Part shown: positions 1-7,249 of the stretch, piece by piece
Layout of the letters: every line of letters begins with the position of its first letter
Position numbering within the stretch: position 1 is the stretch's first letter
Virus record (IMG/VR): IMGVR_UViG_3300033148_006964
Location: 116,927-180,926 of that record
DNA length: 64,000 nt
Origin: a virus
Reading direction: 5' to 3' (one strand)
Position numbers and translations under genes: made by a program
The notes under the pieces: generated by a model
What the model saw: only the letters and a program-made list of their open reading frames with translations
The model's database searches: none
What the model was told of the DNA's origin: nothing

Positions 1-638
1 GCTTTAGCTAATGGAACCGCTAATTCTCTTTTACCGGATGAACACCCATTAGCACTTCCAGGACTTTGTACACTATGAGTAGCATCAAATATAACAGGTA
101 CACCTATTTTCTTTAATTCATGAACGCCAGCAAAGTCAACTACAAGACGATTGTACCCAAAGAATGTACCTCTTTCAGTAAGCATACATCGATTACTATT
201 AGCTTTAAAAATTGCATACTTCATATTTTCAGGTGACATAAAATTACCCTTTTTTATATTTATAGGTAAACCAGTTTCCCCGGCGGCTGCAAGTAAATCT
301 GTTTGACGGCAAAGAAAAGCAGGTATTTGAAGAACGTCAACTACTTTTGAAATTATACTAGCTTCATTTGGAATATGAATATCCGTTAATATTGGAAGCC
401 CAAATTTACTTTTGATTTTTTCGAGTATATTTAATCCTTTTAAAATACCAGGTCCTCTAAATGAATCTACAGATGTACGATTAGCCTTATCATATGACGC
501 TTTAAATATTATTTTTATATTATTTTTTAATGAAATGTCTACTAATCTTTCAGCAACCTTAAAACATAAACTTTTAGATTCTATAACACAAGGTCCTGCA
601 ATAAAAAACAATGAATCATTAAACAAAATTACCTCCAT
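1..638 (-). CDS. kdsA: 3-deoxy-8-phosphooctulonate synthase (Kdo8P synthase), C-terminus outside window
   Basis: Condenses arabinose-5-phosphate and phosphoenolpyruvate to Kdo-8-phosphate, the committed step to the LPS inner-core sugar Kdo; cytoplasmic TIM barrel. About 212 residues of ~280 are present. Family signatures read in order: AGPCVIES, FKASYDKANRTS with SFRGPG, TDIH, PAFLCRQTDLL, NIKKGNF, TERGTFFGYN and FDATHSVQ. The Cys in AGPC is the metal ligand of class II (Aquifex-type) enzymes; E. coli has Asn there. The first ATG overlaps a GGAGG, so translation may really begin at the TTG five codons in. kdsB lies 17 kb away on the same strand. No stop or frameshift is seen in the visible part. 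Confidence 0.95.
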   Translation of the reverse strand, partial: MEVILFNDSLFFIAGPCVIESKSLCFKVAERLVDISLKNNIKIIFKASYDKANRTSVDSFRGPGILKGLNILEKIKSKFGLPILTDIHIPNEASIISKVVDVLQIPAFLCRQTDLLAAAGETGLPINIKKGNFMSPENMKYAIFKANSNRCMLTERGTFFGYNRLVVDFAGVHELKKIGVPVIFDATHSVQSPGSANGCSSGKRELAVPLAK

Positions 639-654
639 TTGATTAATAAAAAAG

Positions 655-728
655 ATGGATAGAGAAAAGGAATCAAAAATATAGGGAAAAGAAAAAAAAC
701 TATATTTCATCTAAAAATCTCTATCCAT
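655..728 (-). terminator. Branched terminator-like stem
   Basis: An 11-bp perfect closing stem (ATGGATAGAGA / TCTCTATCCAT) encloses an inner AAATATAG/CTATATTT hairpin. On the minus strand it is followed by CTTTTTTATT. It lies after the stop of the gene at 764-1147 and before kdsA, so it probably ends that transcript. It is the first of many such structures in the window. Confidence 0.55.
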
Positions 729-763
729 GGTTTAATTATATTTTTAAATTAAAAAAACTTATT

Positions 764-1147
764 TTATTTATTAAAACATTTCTTATATTTTTTTGAAACA
801 GTATAAGCTTCTTGTAAAAATTTTACTCCAGCTACACTTTCTGGATCGCTACCTGAACTGTAACTACCAGGTTCTTTATGTTCATTTGATAGTTTAACAA
901 GTTTTTTAAAATAAGAATGTAGAATTTTATTTTCTTTCAACAAATCCTCAGTTGAAATCTCAAAATCTACTATTACTCCCGACAACTTGTACACATTTTT
1001 CCATGTACCACCGCAGTCGTAGCATTCAATACATTCAATAGCAACTCCATCGTCCTGTACTTCGATCTTAGATAGCGTGTTGATATTCTTGCTTTGACAG
1101 AATAGACAGATATTACCTTCTGATTTAAGATATTTTTCTTCATTCAT
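764..1147 (-). CDS. Zinc-ribbon protein, paralogue of the 10.0-10.5 kb protein
   Basis: 127 residues. The N-terminal ribbon has CLFCQSKN and CIECYDCGGTW, then a hydrophobic strand and an acidic helical tail. The layout (CxxC, ~25 residues, CYDCG, then VDxxI) matches the protein at 10055-10501, so the two are paralogues. SD-like GGAGCG lies upstream. Phages often carry such single zinc-ribbon proteins; a nucleic-acid or protein-binding role is only inferred. Confidence 0.7.
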   Translation of the reverse strand: MNEEKYLKSEGNICLFCQSKNINTLSKIEVQDDGVAIECIECYDCGGTWKNVYKLSGVIVDFEISTEDLLKENKILHSYFKKLVKLSNEHKEPGSYSSGSDPESVAGVKFLQEAYTVSKKYKKCFNK

Positions 1148-1248
1148 TTTTATTTAACGCTCCTTATTTAAACATTTGATTTTAAACTAACAACCGCAAA
1201 GATAGGTTAAATATTTTTGGCACCGCAGACGTTTAAAATTCTTATTTT

Positions 1249-1479
1249 TCAACGATTTCTATAACTACAGTATTTCCCCTTTGTCATAAATCGTAATGCA
1301 AAACGAAGTCCCCATTTTTCTAACATCCATGCGTACCATATTCCAACATCAATTATAATAAACGCACTATACTGCATAATGCAAGCTAAAGGTGATTTTG
1401 GCTCTGTTATGAACGCAAGAAGCATATGAATAAAAAAAGCTGCCAATAACGCGATGCACATACCATTTTTATTTACCAT
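1249..1479 (-). CDS. Small membrane protein
   Basis: 76 residues with two hydrophobic stretches (about residues 7-25 and 32-52) and a basic C-terminus ending KGKYCSYRNR. Predicted inner-membrane protein with two spans. SD AAAGGAAAAA precedes the ATG. No family recognised. Confidence 0.65.
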   Translation of the reverse strand: MVNKNGMCIALLAAFFIHMLLAFITEPKSPLACIMQYSAFIIIDVGIWYAWMLEKWGLRFALRFMTKGKYCSYRNR

Positions 1480-1497
1480 AACATTTTTCCTTTTAAG

Positions 1498-1653
1498 TTA
1501 AATTTTTTTGCCACAATTTACACGCCTCGCTTCATCATTACAACATTTTATACATTCATCTTCGTCTTTTGTGTGTACTTTATTTTTAAAATGTATTATA
1601 TGATTAGTAGGTCTTTTGCATTTATCACACCATTCCCATATTATATTACTCAT
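1498..1653 (-). CDS. 51-residue Cys-rich protein
   Basis: Read directly from the minus strand: ATG with GGAGTAATT upstream, stop TAA at 1498. Cys pairs CDKC and CIKCC with a final Cys suggest a zinc-binding knuckle. Sits between the membrane protein and the Ser-rich protein with normal spacing. Function unknown. Confidence 0.6.
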   Translation of the reverse strand: MSNIIWEWCDKCKRPTNHIIHFKNKVHTKDEDECIKCCNDEARRVNCGKKI

Positions 1654-1674
1654 AATTACTCCTTTCATGTTTTA

Positions 1675-1845
1675 TTATTGTTTTCGCCATTCATGCAATC
1701 GGCACATCCAACATCCACAACTTTTATTTGGGGTTTTACCACAGCTACTTGATGAACTTGGGCCACTACCAGTTGGATACCTTTTATCATATTCTTTCCA
1801 ATATTCTTGAATTGTATATTTAGATGTTTTATTATCAGAACTCAT
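1675..1845 (-). CDS. 56-residue Ser/Cys-rich protein
   Basis: Start chosen at the ATG preceded by GAAAGGAAAAATAAAC; the longer frame would need a GTG start inside the structured RNA at 1889-2003. It has a Ser run (GPSSSSSC) followed by CGCWMCRLH, a possible zinc or metal site. The structured element may lie in its 5' leader. Function unknown. Confidence 0.6.
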   Translation of the reverse strand: MSSDNKTSKYTIQEYWKEYDKRYPTGSGPSSSSSCGKTPNKSCGCWMCRLHEWRKQ

Positions 1846-1888
1846 GTTTATTTTTCCTTTCAACAAAATTGTTATCTTAAATATAATA

Positions 1889-2003
1889 GTGGACACCTGA
1901 CTTATCTACGCAGAAGGGCTTAGATTATACTCCCGTTTCAGAGTCCGGCTTTACTGTTTGCCGAAAAAATCGACCCGTAGTTGATCATTAGTCAAGTGTC
2001 CAC
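1889..2003 (-). ncRNA. 115-nt structured RNA with 14-bp closing stem
   Basis: The ends pair as GTGGACAC/GTGTCCAC (perfect 8 bp) continued by TTGACT/AGTCAG. Inside, TTCGGC/GCCGGA forms a hairpin, ACTC/GAGT a second, and CTACG/CGTAG with GGG/CCC a joining helix, giving a multi-branched fold. It lies 44 bp before the start of the 1675-1845 gene on the same strand. It could be a leader RNA or riboswitch, but I recognise no known class; tRNA, hammerhead and purine or SAM riboswitch cores are absent. Confidence 0.55.
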
Positions 2004-2037
2004 GTTTTTTTCTCCATTTAATTTTATTAAAAAAAAT

Positions 2038-2067
2038 GGGGAGAGCAAATAAGTATTTACTCTCCCC
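2038..2067 (-). terminator. Strong intrinsic terminator
   Basis: Minus-strand GGGGAGAG/CTCTCCCC stem extended by AAATA/TATTT, followed by ATTTTTTTT. It lies only ~45 nt after the promoter-like element at 2114-2145, so it would end a very short RNA or act as an attenuator before the downstream structured RNA and gene. Confidence 0.8.
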
Positions 2068-2106
2068 CCATCATCACACACATGTCCACGTCTCGTGGCA
2101 TAACAA
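2068..2106 (-). ncRNA. Short leader RNA between promoter and terminator
   Basis: The transcript expected from the 2114-2145 element would hold a CCACG-AGA-CGTGG hairpin and then the 2038-2067 terminator, with no ORF. The segment CGTGGACA recurs as the 5' arm of the 115-nt structured RNA downstream. Confidence 0.4.
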
Positions 2107-2113
2107 ATCTACT

Positions 2114-2145
2114 ATAATTATATCATATTAAATATGATAATAACA
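2114..2145 (-). promoter_or_regulatory. Promoter-like element (copy a)
   Basis: Minus-strand TGTTAT, 14 bp, TGATATAATTAT; divergent copy of the window-wide element. Directs transcription into the short leader and terminator at 2038-2106. Confidence 0.6.
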
Positions 2146-2180
2146 GAATAACTTTTTTTATTGATATAACTAAATCGATA

Positions 2181-2259
2181 CTCTGCGGTGAAGAGAGAGT
2201 AGAAGCAGAGCAAAGGATACGTCGAGTTATTTAAAACGACGATCGGGCGTTTTAAATAA
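2181..2259. other. Two stable hairpins in intergenic DNA
   Basis: CTCTGC/GCAGAG (2181-2210) and a perfect 12-bp stem TTATTTAAAACG/CGTTTTAAATAA (2227-2259). They lie between the lipoprotein terminator and promoter copy a. An ORF in this region is not convincing. Confidence 0.45.
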
Positions 2260-2288
2260 TAAAGACCCGCCATACTAAAAGTAAAAGA

Positions 2289-2305
2289 GCCGATGAAACA
2301 CCGGC
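2289..2305 (-). terminator. Terminator of the lipoprotein gene
   Basis: GCCGGTG-TTT-CATCGGC on the minus strand followed by TCTTTTACTTTT, 35 bp after the stop of the 2340-2711 gene. Confidence 0.65.
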
Positions 2306-2339
2306 CCATGTTTTGTTCTTATATCAACGTTATTTAAAT

Positions 2340-2711
2340 TTATTGTCGTGGATTATATTTCTCACGATAAGTCAATGATTCGTTTTCCATATGATACTCA
2401 TGATACATTTTCCAAACGTTACTATTAACGCTCTTGAGTCTAATAGTCTTAACATCACCTCCCAGGAATACTGGATGATCAGTTTGATCAAGAAATAACC
2501 AACCATCACTACCTTCACAACTTTGTACAATAGCATTTGAAAGCTTATATACATCTACTATAACGCCACCGCTTTGGCTTATCACAATGTACGGTGCTTT
2601 CGAAGAAAATAACACACCACCTCGTGCATCAGCGCTATCCCAAAACTTTGCACAACCAACAAACAATAATAATAAAGATAAAACAAACAACAATACAAAT
2701 AAGCGTTTCAT
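2340..2711 (-). CDS. Predicted lipoprotein
   Basis: 123 residues. Basic start MKR, hydrophobic core LFVLLFVLSLLLLF, lipobox FVGC with Cys about residue 20, so predicted to be lipidated and anchored in the host envelope. The mature part is rich in short strand-like stretches. Phage lipoproteins often mediate superinfection exclusion; that role is inferred from type only. Own terminator downstream. Confidence 0.75.
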   Translation of the reverse strand: MKRLFVLLFVLSLLLLFVGCAKFWDSADARGGVLFSSKAPYIVISQSGGVIVDVYKLSNAIVQSCEGSDGWLFLDQTDHPVFLGGDVKTIRLKSVNSNVWKMYHEYHMENESLTYREKYNPRQ

Positions 2712-2772
2712 AAAATGCTCCTTTTTAATATTTAAAAATTTTATTTAGTTTTATATCAAAATCTAAAAAATC

Positions 2773-3039
2773 TTACATTGTAGGAAGTTTCGAAGAACTA
2801 GAAGAAGCGGAACTAGTTGATGAATTTGTACCAAAAATATAACCACAAAGATCAATTTTTTTTATAGCAACTAATTCTAACATTTGTTTTCCATCGTCAT
2901 CGTTGCAAAAATAAGGAACTGCTTTTCCAAGATTTTTGTGGACAAACATTCCTAAATTAAAAATATCTTGGTTGGATTCGGGGGTAAATCCTACACAATC
3001 GTCTGCAATAATTTCGTCTGGCCTAGTTGATAATTTCAT
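2773..3039 (-). CDS. Hypothetical protein with Ser-rich tail
   Basis: 88 residues, acidic, ending in a low-complexity tail SSTSSASSSSS. Such Ser tails also occur in the 1675-1845 gene. SD GAGGAGAG precedes the ATG. Function unknown. Confidence 0.6.
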   Translation of the reverse strand: MKLSTRPDEIIADDCVGFTPESNQDIFNLGMFVHKNLGKAVPYFCNDDDGKQMLELVAIKKIDLCGYIFGTNSSTSSASSSSSKLPTM

Positions 3040-3073
3040 ACTTCTCTCCTCGAATATTGTTTAAAGTTAAAAA

Positions 3074-3149
3074 CAGGGGTATCTGGATTCGAACCAGAGA
3101 AAATGCCAGCACCAAAAACTGGTGTGTTGAGCCGCTTCACCATACCCCT
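3074..3149 (-). tRNA. tRNA-Gln (UUG)
   Basis: Full cloverleaf on the minus strand: acceptor AGGGGTAT/ATACCCCT, D-arm with AAGCGG, anticodon stem CCAGT/GCTGG with loop TTTTGGT (anticodon TTG), and T-arm TCTGG-TTCGAAT-CCAGA. Discriminator G and A1-U72 resemble bacterial tRNA-Gln. CCA is not encoded. Reads CAA codons, which are favoured in this AT-rich genome. Confidence 0.93.
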
Positions 3150-3191
3150 TTAAATATTTTTATATTATGATACGGCTGATTGATAGATATA

Positions 3192-3473
3192 CTACGCTTT
3201 CTCTTTTGTTATATACCAATAGGGTTCTTTTAGAGGATTGTCAATCTGTAAATAACTATATTTGGTTAAGTGTTCAGCTGCTTCAACAAATGTTTTCCCA
3301 AGCCTTATCATCATTCCATCGGAATTAATTTGTGTGAGATATATTATTCTATCTGAGTTCCCAAATTTTCCTTCAGCGTCGTCACCACTATCCCAAGATA
3401 TAATTGATACTACATTTTTACATTTTATAAACATGCCGGATTTTATATCCGATGGTTCAAAAATATGTTTCAT
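3192..3473 (-). CDS. Hypothetical protein
   Basis: 93 residues with a mostly beta pattern (FIKCKNVVSIISW, RIIYLTQINSDGMMIRL) and no recognised motif. Likely a small soluble phage protein. SD AAGGAAA upstream. Confidence 0.55.
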   Translation of the reverse strand: MKHIFEPSDIKSGMFIKCKNVVSIISWDSGDDAEGKFGNSDRIIYLTQINSDGMMIRLGKTFVEAAEHLTKYSYLQIDNPLKEPYWYITKEKA

Positions 3474-3513
3474 AATATTTCCTTATTAAAGTTTTAATTA
3501 AATTTAAAATTTA

Positions 3514-3717
3514 CTACCATCCTATTGATTTTGATATTTCTAGTGTCATACCACCCTTTTCTTCAAATCTTTTTACAAAATGATCATATAAGCCTACGTT
3601 TGACATATCAAAATAAGGATGCCCAGATGGAGCAAATCTGTGAAGACTGGCTAGTTCTGTTTGGCTTAATTTATCTATTTCTTCTTTTTTAGTTTGTATT
3701 TCCTTTTTTGTCAACAT
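3514..3717 (-). CDS. Conserved small phage protein (FAPSGHPYFD family)
   Basis: 67 residues with RFAPSGHPYFD and a C-terminal GGMTxEISKSIGW. I recall this signature from many unrelated tailed phages, always without assigned function. SD AAGGAGAAAATATG is clear. Confidence 0.7.
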   Translation of the reverse strand: MLTKKEIQTKKEEIDKLSQTELASLHRFAPSGHPYFDMSNVGLYDHFVKRFEEKGGMTLEISKSIGW

Positions 3718-3738
3718 ATTTTCTCCTTAAATTATTAT

Positions 3739-4482
3739 TCACTCGTATAAATAATGAGTTTCAAGATACTGCTGAAATGTTATATTAAAATACAAAGGAA
3801 GTGTCATTGCTATTTCATCCATGTGGGCATGTTCTACTTTAAGTGGTATACGTTCAGCGTTTTCATAATGATCATAATAAAGACCATTAACCTGATCTGG
3901 AGTTATTATCTTATTAACAACACCATATTCATTAGGCACACCAGCTAATAACCCTTTAAATCCTTTAGTCCTTTGAACAATATTAAATACATGGTCTATA
4001 CTATTAGGAAGAGTTAATCTGCGCTCTTTTTTACCATTAATCTTATATTTCTTAGATACACTTCTTCTATGAAAATAAGTAGCATATCCATCAATAAAAA
4101 TAGCTAAACTAATATTTAGCCTTAGTTTCTTTTTTAACATTCTTAAAGAATCTATTACTCCAAAACTTTTAGCTATTAAAATTATATTAGCATCAAGATC
4201 AAGCATTATTAATTTATTATATATTTCACGTTCAGTTCTTTTCCCAATACATCCTCTTGCGAAGATAAAATCAATTTTTGATGGATCTGCACATCCACAC
4301 ATATTAACAGCACGAAGAGATTCATAAAATAAACAGCTATGGGTTTTCTCTCTATTAGTGACATTAGATGTAAAGTGAACATTATATTTGCTTAACATAT
4401 TATCTATTGGAAATTTATTTTCAGTGATCCACTCAGAACTTCTATTGTTACCTAATATGGTTATCATAATAGTTTTTTTCAA
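3739..4482 (-). CDS. Possible alpha/beta-hydrolase-like protein
   Basis: About 247 residues. The likely start is the TTG preceded by AGGTGAG; the longer frame runs into the junction with the insertion element. LIAKSFGVIDSLRML resembles a nucleophile elbow (x-S-x-G after a strand), FIDGYA supplies a later Asp, and VEHAHMDE near the end could hold the catalytic His. The identification rests on spacing only. The 5' end adjoins the IS200/IS605 element, and a related gene start lies on the other side of it. Confidence 0.55.
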   Translation of the reverse strand: MKKTIMITILGNNRSSEWITENKFPIDNMLSKYNVHFTSNVTNREKTHSCLFYESLRAVNMCGCADPSKIDFIFARGCIGKRTEREIYNKLIMLDLDANIILIAKSFGVIDSLRMLKKKLRLNISLAIFIDGYATYFHRRSVSKKYKINGKKERRLTLPNSIDHVFNIVQRTKGFKGLLAGVPNEYGVVNKIITPDQVNGLYYDHYENAERIPLKVEHAHMDEIAMTLPLYFNITFQQYLETHYLYE

Positions 4483-4512
4483 TTTATTTCTCACCTTTCT
4501 GTATTTGTTAAG
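4466..4512. repeat. Left copy of imperfect direct repeat flanking the IS
   Basis: 47 bp about 80% identical to 6094-6140, in the same orientation. Each copy contains an SD and the start TTGAAAAAAACTATTAT of a minus-strand gene. Too long and too diverged to be an ordinary target-site duplication; IS200/IS605 elements make none. Confidence 0.65.
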
Positions 4513-4893
4513 CATTGTAGATACCTATGTCAATATCATATTATTTTTTGCCCAAAATTTCGATATTCTGTTTTAAAAGGAAATGTTGAAACCAGCTTAA
4601 AAGAAATATTGGTAGATGTTGCAAACAGGTATGAATATGAAATAATACAGATGGAAGTGATGTCAGACCATATTCATATATTTGTTGGGGCCAAACCGAC
4701 GGTTGCTTCGATAGATATAGTAAGAGTTTTTAAAAGTATCACTGCTATTGAATTGTTCAAGAAATACCCAAAGTTAAAATCTTTTTATGGTAAATGTGGC
4801 TCTCTTTGGTCGGTAGGAAAATTCATATCAACTATTGGTAACGTTTCTGCTAAGACAATCAAAAAATATATTGCAGAGCAAAAGGGAAAATAA
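4513..4893 (+). pseudogene. tnpA: Y1 (HUH) transposase TnpA lacking its start codon
   Basis: The frame reads YHIIFCPKFRYSVLKG, then DHIHIF (HUH metal-binding pair) and the catalytic Tyr in IKKYIAEQ, so fold and active site are present. The family start lies 5-10 residues before the point where phage-like sequence takes over at 4513. In frame the first usable start is TTG at 4609, which would remove the first strand. Either 5'-truncated or dependent on a rare start. Confidence 0.75.
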
Positions 4894-4896
4894 AAT

Positions 4897-6057
4897 ATGT
4901 TGATACAAAGAGGCTACAAGTACAGAATTTTCCCGACTAAAGAGCAAGAAGAATCGTTGTTTCAATGTGGTGGTAATGCCAGATTTTTATGGAATTATGT
5001 TCTTAAAACAAATCAGGATTATTATAAAGAAACTGGTAAATTTAAGTTTTATTATGAATTAGCTATTTCATTACCAACGCTCAAAGAAGAGTACCCCTTC
5101 CTTAAAGAATCATTTTCACAATCTTTACAAATGGTTTTACGGCAATTTGATAAAGCGTTAAAAGATTCCTTTAAAAAAGAAAAAGGATTTCCATCTTTTA
5201 AGAAGAAAATGTTGTTGAATGATAGTTTCTCCTGTCCACAAAAATGGCGATTGGGAAAAGGGTTTGTTTTCATACCTAAAGTTGGAGAGATAAAATGGGC
5301 GAAACATAGGTCTATGAAAGGTAAACCTAAATCAATCACAATTTCACAAGATGGTAACAAATGGTATTGTTCTGTTTTGTGTGAATACAACATATCAGAA
5401 CAAGAAAAAAGATATAATAATGTTGTCGGTTGTGATGTTGGTTTGAAAAATTTTGCCACGCTATCTGATAGTATTATAATAAGTAATCCCAAGCATACTA
5501 AAAAGTATGAAAATAAGTTAGCAAAAGAACAGAGGAAATTGAATAGAAAACAAAAAGAAAGTAAAAACAGATTCAAACAAAGACTTAAGGTTAGAAAAAT
5601 TCAAAACAAAATAAAAGATACTCGTAAAGATTTTCTTCATAAAACATCTAATTTAATAACCAAGAGTTATGATGGAATTGTGGTAGAGGATTTGAATATA
5701 AAAGAGATGATGAAAAATCATTATCTCGCTAAAGCAATCGGAGATGTTTCATGGTCAGAGTTTAATAGACAACTTGAATACAAATGCAGATGGAATTTTA
5801 AGCATTATATCAAAATTGGTAGATTTGAACCGACAAGTAAGATGTGCTCAAATTGTGGTTGTATCCAAGAAATGTCTTTGAATAAAAGGATATTTAATTG
5901 TTCTGATTGCGGAGTATCAATAGATAGAGATTTAAATGCATCTTTAAATATTAGAAATATAGGATTAAGTACCGTAGGGCATACGGGAAATTACGCTTGT
6001 GGAGATAGTTCGTCGGAATTGTCGTTGAGGCAAGAAAAAGAATGCTTAGTAAACTAA
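4897..6057 (+). CDS. tnpB: TnpB RNA-guided nuclease (IS605 OrfB)
   Basis: 386 residues, full length. Helical N-terminal region, RuvC Asp in GCDVGLKNF, Glu in VVEDLNI, zinc ribbon CSNCG...CSDCG and last Asp in DRDLNAS. TnpB proteins cut DNA guided by an omega RNA made from the element's right end, helping the element persist. Here the 3' end of the gene plus 6058-6092 would form that RNA. All catalytic residues are present, so it may still be active although tnpA is damaged. Confidence 0.9.
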   Translation: MLIQRGYKYRIFPTKEQEESLFQCGGNARFLWNYVLKTNQDYYKETGKFKFYYELAISLPTLKEEYPFLKESFSQSLQMVLRQFDKALKDSFKKEKGFPSFKKKMLLNDSFSCPQKWRLGKGFVFIPKVGEIKWAKHRSMKGKPKSITISQDGNKWYCSVLCEYNISEQEKRYNNVVGCDVGLKNFATLSDSIIISNPKHTKKYENKLAKEQRKLNRKQKESKNRFKQRLKVRKIQNKIKDTRKDFLHKTSNLITKSYDGIVVEDLNIKEMMKNHYLAKAIGDVSWSEFNRQLEYKCRWNFKHYIKIGRFEPTSKMCSNCGCIQEMSLNKRIFNCSDCGVSIDRDLNASLNIRNIGLSTVGHTGNYACGDSSSELSLRQEKECLVN

Positions 6058-6064
6058 GCAGAAG

Positions 6065-6092
6065 CCACGGGGCTTGCCCTGTGGAGTGTCAC
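6065..6092 (+). repeat. IS right-end hairpin
   Basis: Imperfect stem CCAC-GGG/CCC-T-GTGG with CTTG loop ending in GTGTCAC, typical of IS200/IS605 right ends and of the 3' part of TnpB guide RNAs. Confidence 0.75.
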
Positions 6093-6093
6093 T

Positions 6094-6140
6094 ATAATAG
6101 TTTTTTTCAATTAGCTCCTACCTTTCTATATTTATTTAAG
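6094..6140. repeat. Right copy of imperfect direct repeat flanking the IS
   Basis: Mate of 4466-4512. On the minus strand it holds AGGTAGGAGCTAA then TTGAAAAAAACTATTATA, a gene start that runs into the IS end after about seven codons; it is the stump of an interrupted gene. Confidence 0.65.
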
Positions 6141-6278
6141 CGTGCGCATATCTTTTGAAAACATTTCACGAAGGCCTTTTAGTTCTTGAACTCCGCATTC
6201 TAAACAATAAACTTCATTGCCTATTCCATAGTGGCCTTCATTTTTTTTAATTTTTCTTTTACATTTTTTGCATATCAT
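6132..6278 (-). CDS. 48-residue zinc-ribbon protein
   Basis: MICKKCKRK, then CLECG about 20 residues later, form a two-knuckle zinc ribbon; the basic N-terminal half suits nucleic-acid binding. Its stop overlaps the right repeat next to the IS. Read directly from the minus strand. Confidence 0.7.
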   Translation of the reverse strand: MICKKCKRKIKKNEGHYGIGNEVYCLECGVQELKGLREMFSKDMRTLK

Positions 6279-6298
6279 AATAATACCTTTTTTAAAAG

Positions 6299-6679
6299 TT
6301 ATTTTTTGCTTGTGTCTTCTGTGCCACGCGCTTTACATTTTAGAGGACGATGATTAAGCCAATGTATTGCTTCTTCAATCTTAGTGATGGCTATTGCATT
6401 TTCACGACAAGAAAAGTTACCATTTTGAAAATGCTGAAGACGATCAATTACAATTGCAAGAAGATCTTCCTGATAGCAACCATTTGTTTCAAATTCTTTA
6501 ACGTGGCTTTCATGGAAAGATATCTTGGCAAACTCATCGCCTTCTCCCATTGTTGTACCTTCTGGTTGAGTCGGTCTTATTTCATATTTATGGCAAGCAC
6601 CACTCGCGCCAGGTTCGTCTAAACAAACTATTTGTGTAGATTTTTGAGTTCCAATTTTTAATACTCTCATTTTTACCAC
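6299..6679 (-). CDS. Tad1-like protein (probable anti-Thoeris signal sponge)
   Basis: 126 residues. After VKEFETNGCYQEDLLAIVIDRL comes FQNGNFSCRENAIAITK and then a helix ending HWLNHR. This is the core of a very widespread phage family that I believe includes Tad1, which sequesters the Thoeris signal 1''-3' gcADPR (related proteins also bind cyclic trinucleotides). As I recall, ligand contacts in Tad1 include a Phe, an Asn 10 residues on and an Arg 17 further on. F84, N94 and R111 here have exactly that spacing. The tail (KARGTEDTSKK) corresponds to the family's RGVEGT ending but is degenerate. Confidence 0.6.
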   Translation of the reverse strand: MVKMRVLKIGTQKSTQIVCLDEPGASGACHKYEIRPTQPEGTTMGEGDEFAKISFHESHVKEFETNGCYQEDLLAIVIDRLQHFQNGNFSCRENAIAITKIEEAIHWLNHRPLKCKARGTEDTSKK

Positions 6680-6741
6680 CTTTGTTATAAAATTTAAAAA
6701 ATAAAACTTATAAATGAATTTCCTTAAACCGTTTCAAAAAT

Positions 6742-6894
6742 TTAATATCTCCATATTTTATCAAAAATAGTTGAAATTAATTTAAAATGAGGAGAGCATA
6801 TATAGCATCCATCGTTTTCTCCACAAGTACACTTTTCTCCAAATAATATAAACATAACAAAGGAGTTAAAACAAATTTTAAGTTTTCGTATCAT
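6742..6894 (-). CDS. 50-residue Cys-rich protein
   Basis: ATG after GAGGTAAAAAA. A hydrophobic N-terminal segment (about 7-18) is followed by CTCGENDGCYICSPH, a compact three- or four-Cys site. Could be a small membrane-anchored zinc protein. Unknown function. Confidence 0.6.
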   Translation of the reverse strand: MIRKLKICFNSFVMFILFGEKCTCGENDGCYICSPHFKLISTIFDKIWRY

Positions 6895-6935
6895 TTTTTT
6901 TACCTCATTTTATATAAAATTAATGTTAAAAAAAA

Positions 6936-6958
6936 GGCCGACCTTTAAGACGTCGGCC
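6936..6958 (-). terminator. Intrinsic terminator
   Basis: Perfect GGCCGAC/GTCGGCC stem with a 9-nt loop and nine T on the minus strand. Ends the transcript that carries the two structured elements just upstream. Confidence 0.85.
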
Positions 6959-6962
6959 CAAT

Positions 6963-7133
6963 AGCTGTAACTAAAATTGAAGGTTAAAGTGTTTGAAAAG
7001 AGGCAATAGTAAAATTTTGTAGTTCATTTCCCCGCAGGAAATGAGAATTTTACTAAGGCCGGTTTCACACACGAATAACCTATCATGTTATCACCACCAT
7101 CTGTCGAAACAACAGACAATATAACTTACAGCT
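6963..7133 (-). ncRNA. 171-nt branched RNA element
   Basis: Closing stem AGCTGTAA/TTACAGCT. Inside are hairpins TCTGT/ACAGA, ATAAC/GTTAT and a long one with AGTAAAATT/AATTTTACT plus CATTTCC/GGGAAATG. No ORF. Lies between the 7143-7247 element and the terminator, so it is a 3' structured region or released small RNA. Confidence 0.5.
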
Positions 7134-7142
7134 TAAAAGTAC

Positions 7143-7247
7143 AAACAGGAGGAGTCCAACGGACTAGTGGTTTGCGTCCCACAAAGTATAGATAATAGGT
7201 TCCTATTTGAACATTCCCTATTATATACCTAGACCATCCTCCTGTTT
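7143..7247 (-). ncRNA. 105-nt branched RNA element
   Basis: 11-bp closing stem AAACAGGAGGA/TCCTCCTGTTT starting 2 nt after the stop of the 7250-7483 gene. Three inner hairpins: GTATA-TAATAGG/CCTATTA-TATAC, GTGG/CCAC and AGTCC-GTT-GGACT, giving a cloverleaf-like plan. Not a tRNA: no T-loop and no anticodon-type loop. Confidence 0.5.
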
Positions 7248-7249
7248 TG

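Larger units (their letters stand above)
4513..6092 (+). mobile_element. IS200/IS605-family element, left end damaged
   Basis: tnpA and tnpB are in the same orientation, followed by the right-end hairpin CCACGGGG-CTTG-CCCTGTGG and the family-typical GTGTCAC end. No left-end hairpin is seen because phage-like sequence starts directly at the tnpA frame. So the element is probably immobile as tnpA source, though tnpB is intact. Confidence 0.75.

Noticed and set aside
2118-2309. 63-residue minus-strand ORF
   Set aside because: It runs over promoter copy a, two strong hairpins and the lipoprotein terminator, has no SD and an odd composition; treated as non-coding.
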